This document shows positions 61,030-64,000 of a stretch of DNA of 64,000 bases, in pieces. The notes beneath the pieces are model-generated. The model did no database searches, was not told where the DNA came from, and saw only the letters and a list, made by a program, of their open reading frames with translations. Both the position numbers and the translations under genes were made by a program. Where the stretch lies: the NCBI GenBank assembly GCA_001464425.1, contig LNEK01000016.1, positions 1 through 64,000 on the forward strand, in the 5' to 3' direction. Source of the stretch: Alphaproteobacteria bacterium Ga0077535. GTDB taxonomy: Bacteria; Pseudomonadota; Alphaproteobacteria; Caulobacterales; Aquidulcibacteraceae. Within the stretch, counting starts at the first letter, position 1. The number at the start of each line of letters is the position of its first letter.

Positions 61030-61158
61030 TTACTTGAAGTAAAGCGGCTGCCCATTGGGCTCGACGCCCGTGTTGCCGATCGCCTGCGTCAGCTCGCTCG
61101 CAGCGCCGATCTCGACGACTTCTTCGATCTCTTCGCGGCGTTCCACTTTATCGGTCAT
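61030..61158 (-). CDS. Lasso precursor peptide A2
   Basis: A 42-residue precursor. The ATG at 61158 has GGAG ten bases upstream, so I reject the 65-residue ORF start. Leader: MTDKVERREEIEEVVEIG then AASELTQ, with Thr at -2. Core: AIGNTGVEPNGQPLYFK, where Ala1 would bond to Glu8, giving an 8-residue ring, a loop and a bulky Tyr-Phe-Lys tail. Ala at position 1 is known in caulonodins. It is the first gene of the A2-A1-B-C-D operon. Confidence 0.88.
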   Translation of the reverse strand: MTDKVERREEIEEVVEIGAASELTQAIGNTGVEPNGQPLYFK

Positions 61159-61252
61159 TGTCGTCTCCATTCGCTCGTCGAGTAACTCGACCCGTGGAGG
61201 TTGGCGCCTCCCCTTCAGATATCCCACTCAATAGGCATGAATATTAGGACGG

Positions 61253-61855
61253 CTACTCTCCGTTCGGCGGCAGCGCCCGAAGGACCGCGCGTTCTCTGAT
61301 CGCGCCGGCGCACGCAATTCTCTTGGCGTGGTAGCGCTTCAACAAGGTCAGGAGCTCACGCTTCGTAGAGGCTGTGGCAATCATGGAGATTTCTTCCATG
61401 CTGCCGGCGAGTGTCTCTGGCTCCACCCGCCGAGCGGCATGCAGGCGATCATCGGCGTTGGCGGCCGCTCGGCGGAGCTCTCGGTTCGCCTCGCCCTCGA
61501 TCGCCCCCAAAACGTTGCGTACATTGTCCGCATAATCGTCGGTCGTCTCGATCCCTAGAGGCGCAGCCGCGCGCCCTTCGAGCGCGAGGCGAACGAGCGC
61601 TCCCCGCCACTCGTAAAGAGTGGCTAGTTCCCTCTCGCTCCAGAGCATGGCGAAGAACCCACGCGCCGGCTTCGCGGCGATCAAACGCTCGGTGGCAAGG
61701 CGCGTTAACGCCTCGCGCACCGGTGTTGCGCTCGCTTGCATGTCGGCCGCAATCCGGCCCACATCGAGCCGCTCACGTAGGCGAAAGCCGCCGGCGAGGA
61801 GCCGCCGGCGGAGTTCTAGATAAATCCGTTCACTGATCGCAGGGTCCGCAGCCAT
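61253..61855 (-). CDS. GntR-family regulator beside the lasso cluster
   Basis: A 200-residue FadR/GntR-type protein. The N-terminal winged helix (ISERIYLELRRRLLAGGFRLRERLDVGRIAADMQASATPVREAL) is followed by an FCD-like helical ligand domain (TLYEWRGALVRLALEGRAA). The start MAADPAIS is used; the upstream part of the long ORF is non-native. It begins 9 bases after the dioxygenase stop and ends 95 bases before the A2 precursor, so it may regulate the lasso operon. Confidence 0.82.
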   Translation of the reverse strand: MAADPAISERIYLELRRRLLAGGFRLRERLDVGRIAADMQASATPVREALTRLATERLIAAKPARGFFAMLWSERELATLYEWRGALVRLALEGRAAAPLGIETTDDYADNVRNVLGAIEGEANRELRRAAANADDRLHAARRVEPETLAGSMEEISMIATASTKRELLTLLKRYHAKRIACAGAIRERAVLRALPPNGE

Positions 61856-61863
61856 CGCACCCA

Positions 61864-62745
61864 CTAGCCGCTGCGAGCGGCATAGTGCTCCCGCAATTGC
61901 GTCGCGATTTCCGGAGTGAGCGCATCCACATGCGCCTGCGGCTCTCCGCAATCATCCAGCCAACGAATGGGATCCTGCCCTTCCCAACCGCCAAGATTGG
62001 GCCGATGCATCTGAAAGCCCAGCAAACGCTGCAGCCGTTCGGGAAAGCAACGCACGACCTCCATCGGGTAAGCGAGGAACTGGTTCTCGTAGGTCTTGAG
62101 CCAGCCCAGGCAATAGCTGACGATGACGCCGGTGCGCGGCGCGTTGCTATAGTTCGCGCCGGCCGCATGCGTCAGCGAGCCCAGGAAGAGACAGGCCGAC
62201 CCCTTCGGCATCGAGGCGGAGATGCTGTCGATGGGATCGATGCTGCGATCGAGTTCGGCGCGGTGCGAACTGGGCCAAAGCCGGGTTGCGCCATTTTCCT
62301 CGGTGAAGTCGCTGACCGCCCACATCACATTTAAGAGCCAATGGCGGCCTTGCGTCGACCATGGCCACATCTCTTCATCCCGGTGCGGGGCCTGGCCGCG
62401 TTCGCTTGGATGCACGCGCGTGGCTTGGGTCAAATTGAGCTGAATACAATCGCACGACGGGCGCAGCAGCGCCTCGGCGATGGCGAGAATTCTCGCATTG
62501 AGCACAAGGTGCTGCACGATCGGCGCCTTCGACAGAAGCCCGCCGACGCGCGTTGTCTCCCAGCCGTAGAAATCGCCTTGGCATTTGGGCGTGCGCTCTA
62601 GCCAGTGTTCGAGCTCGCCCGCGAGCGTCGCCGTCTCGTGCGCGCTCAGCGCCTCGTTCAAGATGAGATAACCGTCGCGCTCAAGCGCTTCGATGTCGGC
62701 GTCGAGCTGGCGGTCGCGGATCAAGAAGGGAGCGGTAGCACTCAT
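61864..62745 (-). CDS. Phytanoyl-CoA dioxygenase-family protein
   Basis: A 293-residue Fe(II)/2-oxoglutarate oxygenase. Start MSATAPFL has GGAGATT before it; the first 118 codons of the 411-residue ORF are noise. The N-terminal DGYLILNEALSAHE is typical of PhyH. The metal site is APHRDEEMWPW (H-x-D) with a distal His in LGSLTHAAGANYSN, and the Arg in PRTGVIVSYC would bind 2-oxoglutarate. It follows luxI by 17 bases, so quorum-controlled expression is likely; the substrate is unknown. Confidence 0.86.
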   Translation of the reverse strand: MSATAPFLIRDRQLDADIEALERDGYLILNEALSAHETATLAGELEHWLERTPKCQGDFYGWETTRVGGLLSKAPIVQHLVLNARILAIAEALLRPSCDCIQLNLTQATRVHPSERGQAPHRDEEMWPWSTQGRHWLLNVMWAVSDFTEENGATRLWPSSHRAELDRSIDPIDSISASMPKGSACLFLGSLTHAAGANYSNAPRTGVIVSYCLGWLKTYENQFLAYPMEVVRCFPERLQRLLGFQMHRPNLGGWEGQDPIRWLDDCGEPQAHVDALTPEIATQLREHYAARSG

Positions 62746-62762
62746 GGATAATCTCCTCCAAC

Positions 62763-63392
62763 TCAGGCGGCGTGCGCAAGCGCGCCGGGGATAAACCGGA
62801 TCAAGGGACCTGTGATGCCGTGGCGCGCGCGCACACGCCGCAGGCCCGCCGCGTCGATCTCGGCGACGAAGGCGCGCAGGCGTTCGCGTCCCCTGCCGTG
62901 CTTTGGCCCAAGCGCACGCGCGTCCCAGCCGGCATTGGCCGCGAGCGGACCAAGTGCTGCATTGGCGACGAAGGTCACCCGCTCGATGCCAAACAGAAGC
63001 GCGGTTTCCATGATGCCGGCGATGATGCGCCCCAGCATGTGGTGGCGCGGCGCGCCCTTTGGCGTTTCGGGCGCCGGACAAAAGCGCGTCGCCTCCCACA
63101 CTGATGGCCCCGTTGGCGGCGTCTCGCTGCAGAGGTGAGAAAACACCTCGCCCAGCAAATGCGGCTGTGTCGTGGGCAATAGGCGCGCCGAGGCGCCAAC
63201 GGGAGCGCGCGGAGCGTCCGACTCGATCAGATAGATGGCGTCGGCGCTGTCATAGGAGTCGATCTCAAGGCCTGCCTGTTCATCGAGGCGCCATTTAAGT
63301 TCATCGATGAACACTGCCTTGCGCTGGCGGTGCATCTCCATCAGCGCATGATGAAAGTGGCGCCGGTTCTCGGCGGTGACGATGTGGATCAT
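62763..63392 (-). CDS. luxI: LuxI-family acyl-homoserine lactone synthase
   Basis: A 209-residue AHL synthase. The family motif is spread over MHRQRKAVFIDELKWRL (Arg, Trp near residues 22-35), GLEIDSYDSADAIYLIE (Asp residues), GASARLLPT (Arg) and VWEATRFCP (Glu-x-x-Arg). It joins SAM and an acyl donor to make the signal. A lux box lies ~60 bases upstream, so it is autoinduced. The dioxygenase gene follows in the same operon. Confidence 0.92.
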   Translation of the reverse strand: MIHIVTAENRRHFHHALMEMHRQRKAVFIDELKWRLDEQAGLEIDSYDSADAIYLIESDAPRAPVGASARLLPTTQPHLLGEVFSHLCSETPPTGPSVWEATRFCPAPETPKGAPRHHMLGRIIAGIMETALLFGIERVTFVANAALGPLAANAGWDARALGPKHGRGRERLRAFVAEIDAAGLRRVRARHGITGPLIRFIPGALAHAA

Positions 63393-63450
63393 TGGGAAGC
63401 GCTCCTCCTCGACAGAGGGGCGACGCTGCCGCCAATTCGGTTATGGCGAA

Positions 63451-63470
63451 ATAGGTCTGATCAGATCGAT
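63451..63470 (-). promoter_or_regulatory. Lux box before luxI
   Basis: ATAGGTCTGATCAGATCGAT is a 20-bp imperfect palindrome (8 of 10 pairs) centred 68 bases from the luxI start, suitable for LuxR activation near -42. A related site is at 48637-48656. Confidence 0.72.
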
Positions 63471-63504
63471 TGACAGGGGCGGATTTGTCGTTCCGCGAGC
63501 GTTG

Positions 63505-64000
63505 TCAGTGCGCCACGTCATGCAAGAGAATTTCACCTTCCGCCATGGCGCGCACCACCGCTTGCACGCGCGTCGCCACGCCAAGTTTCCGCATGGCGCG
63601 CTGCACCGTGTTGTGCGCGCTCGATTCCTGAATGCCCATCAAGACGCCGATCGCATAGTCGCCCTTGCCGCGCGCGACATACTCCAATGCTTCGCGCTCG
63701 CGGGCGCTCAAACGATTGCGGTCGCCGAACGGTTGTTCACGAAGAATTCGCCGGGCCGCCTCATGAGCGTAGACCGCGCACCAATGTGCGTTCTGGATAT
63801 TGAGCGGATCGACGCCATCGGGACCGAACACCAGCGAACACGACGCTGGCAGCGCGCCCGGCGAATGCAGCGGAATGGTGAAGCCATCTGCAAGACCCGC
63901 TTCGGCGGCGAGATCAAGGATTGCCAGCTGGTCGGCCGTCAGCGTCTTGCGAAAGCCGCGATCTCTCCAACGAAACGGCAACAGCTGGCGCTGCGCTGTC
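63505..64000 (-). CDS. luxR: LuxR-family autoinducer-binding regulator, 5' end outside window
   Basis: The frame stays open to the right edge (TAQRQLLPFRWRDRGFRKTL), so the start is missing. The visible part has the end of the autoinducer-binding domain (GLADGFTIPLHSPGALPASCSLVFG) and a complete C-terminal LuxR helix-turn-helix (LSAREREALEYVARGKGDYAIGVLMGIQESSAHNTVQRAMRKLGV). It should bind the lux box between it and luxI. Confidence 0.9.
   Translation of the reverse strand, partial: TAQRQLLPFRWRDRGFRKTLTADQLAILDLAAEAGLADGFTIPLHSPGALPASCSLVFGPDGVDPLNIQNAHWCAVYAHEAARRILREQPFGDRNRLSAREREALEYVARGKGDYAIGVLMGIQESSAHNTVQRAMRKLGVATRVQAVVRAMAEGEILLHDVAH

Noticed and set aside
61159-61227. Longer 65-aa form of precursor A2
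   Set aside because: GGAG sits correctly before the later ATG, and lasso leaders normally have about 20-30 residues.
62746-63099. N-terminal 118 codons of the 411-aa dioxygenase ORF
   Set aside because: They run antisense-like through luxI in another frame; a ribosome binding site and the family start support MSATAPFL at 62745.
1-64000. CRISPR arrays
   Set aside because: No regularly spaced direct repeats of 24-40 bases were seen.

Overview
The window looks like chromosomal DNA of a GC-rich alphaproteobacterium, most plausibly Caulobacterales/Hyphomonadaceae-like. The grounds are several large TonB-dependent receptors, a TetR/TonB-receptor pair, an adjacent tRNA-Trp, secE and nusG, a FecI/FecR-driven lasso-peptide locus with an isopeptidase, and LuxI/LuxR quorum sensing. 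The taxon is inferred from gene content only.

Layout. Positions 1-52 hold the first codons of an IS110-family transposase running off the left edge. Positions 183-9948 are mostly ordinary genes: EamA exporter, S41-like peptidase, DUF1810 protein, two tandem TonB receptors (the downstream copy frameshifted by a 40-nt deletion), a divergent TetR regulator with a palindromic operator, a TonB-C-like protein, nusG and secE. Two tRNA-Trp(CCA) genes (10013-10501) abut a tyrosine integrase. From there to about 26.3 kb lies an integrative, probably mobilizable element: integrase, relaxase, TraF-type peptidase, HipBA, DUF2958, SSB-like protein, Toprim protein, ArdC-like protein and ParB, with no type IV secretion genes. 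Its cargo includes a four-gene operon (17219-20748) with a QueC-like PP-loop enzyme, an XRE-ImmA/IrrE metallopeptidase and a PIN-like protein.

Positions 26.5-30.2 kb form a metal-resistance block (periplasmic metal sensor, CopA-type ATPase, CueR-like regulator with its operator). A tRNA-like sequence and a CE15-like esterase follow. The nearly ORF-free stretch 31.7-33.0 kb reads on the minus strand as two related group II introns, one nested in the other, both almost stripped of their maturase ORF. A frameshifted MmcQ/YjbR gene, membrane proteins, two DUF4386 proteins, an AraC regulator and an esterase fill 33.1-39.5 kb.

Positions 39.6-48.0 kb look like a defence island. It has a TIR/NDT-like protein with an AAA-type ATPase, a DnaQ-like exonuclease beside a Rad50-like zinc-hook ATPase that ends in a degenerate S24/LexA-like domain, a protein of unknown family, and a HEPN-like protein. 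An Lrp regulator with a lux-box-like palindrome and two duplicated small XRE regulators follow.

Positions 50-64 kb hold a lasso-peptide cluster and quorum-sensing genes. The plus strand has fecI, fecR, a TonB transducer receptor and an Atxe2-like isopeptidase. The minus strand has two lasso precursors, the B protein (RRE plus protease), the C cyclase and a D-type ABC exporter. Immediately upstream on the same strand are gntR, a phytanoyl-CoA dioxygenase-like gene, luxI with a lux box, and a truncated luxR. Precursors are processed by B, cyclised by C and exported by D. The receptor/isopeptidase arm presumably re-imports and opens the product, with FecI/FecR signalling. The gene order suggests that quorum sensing may feed into lasso production.
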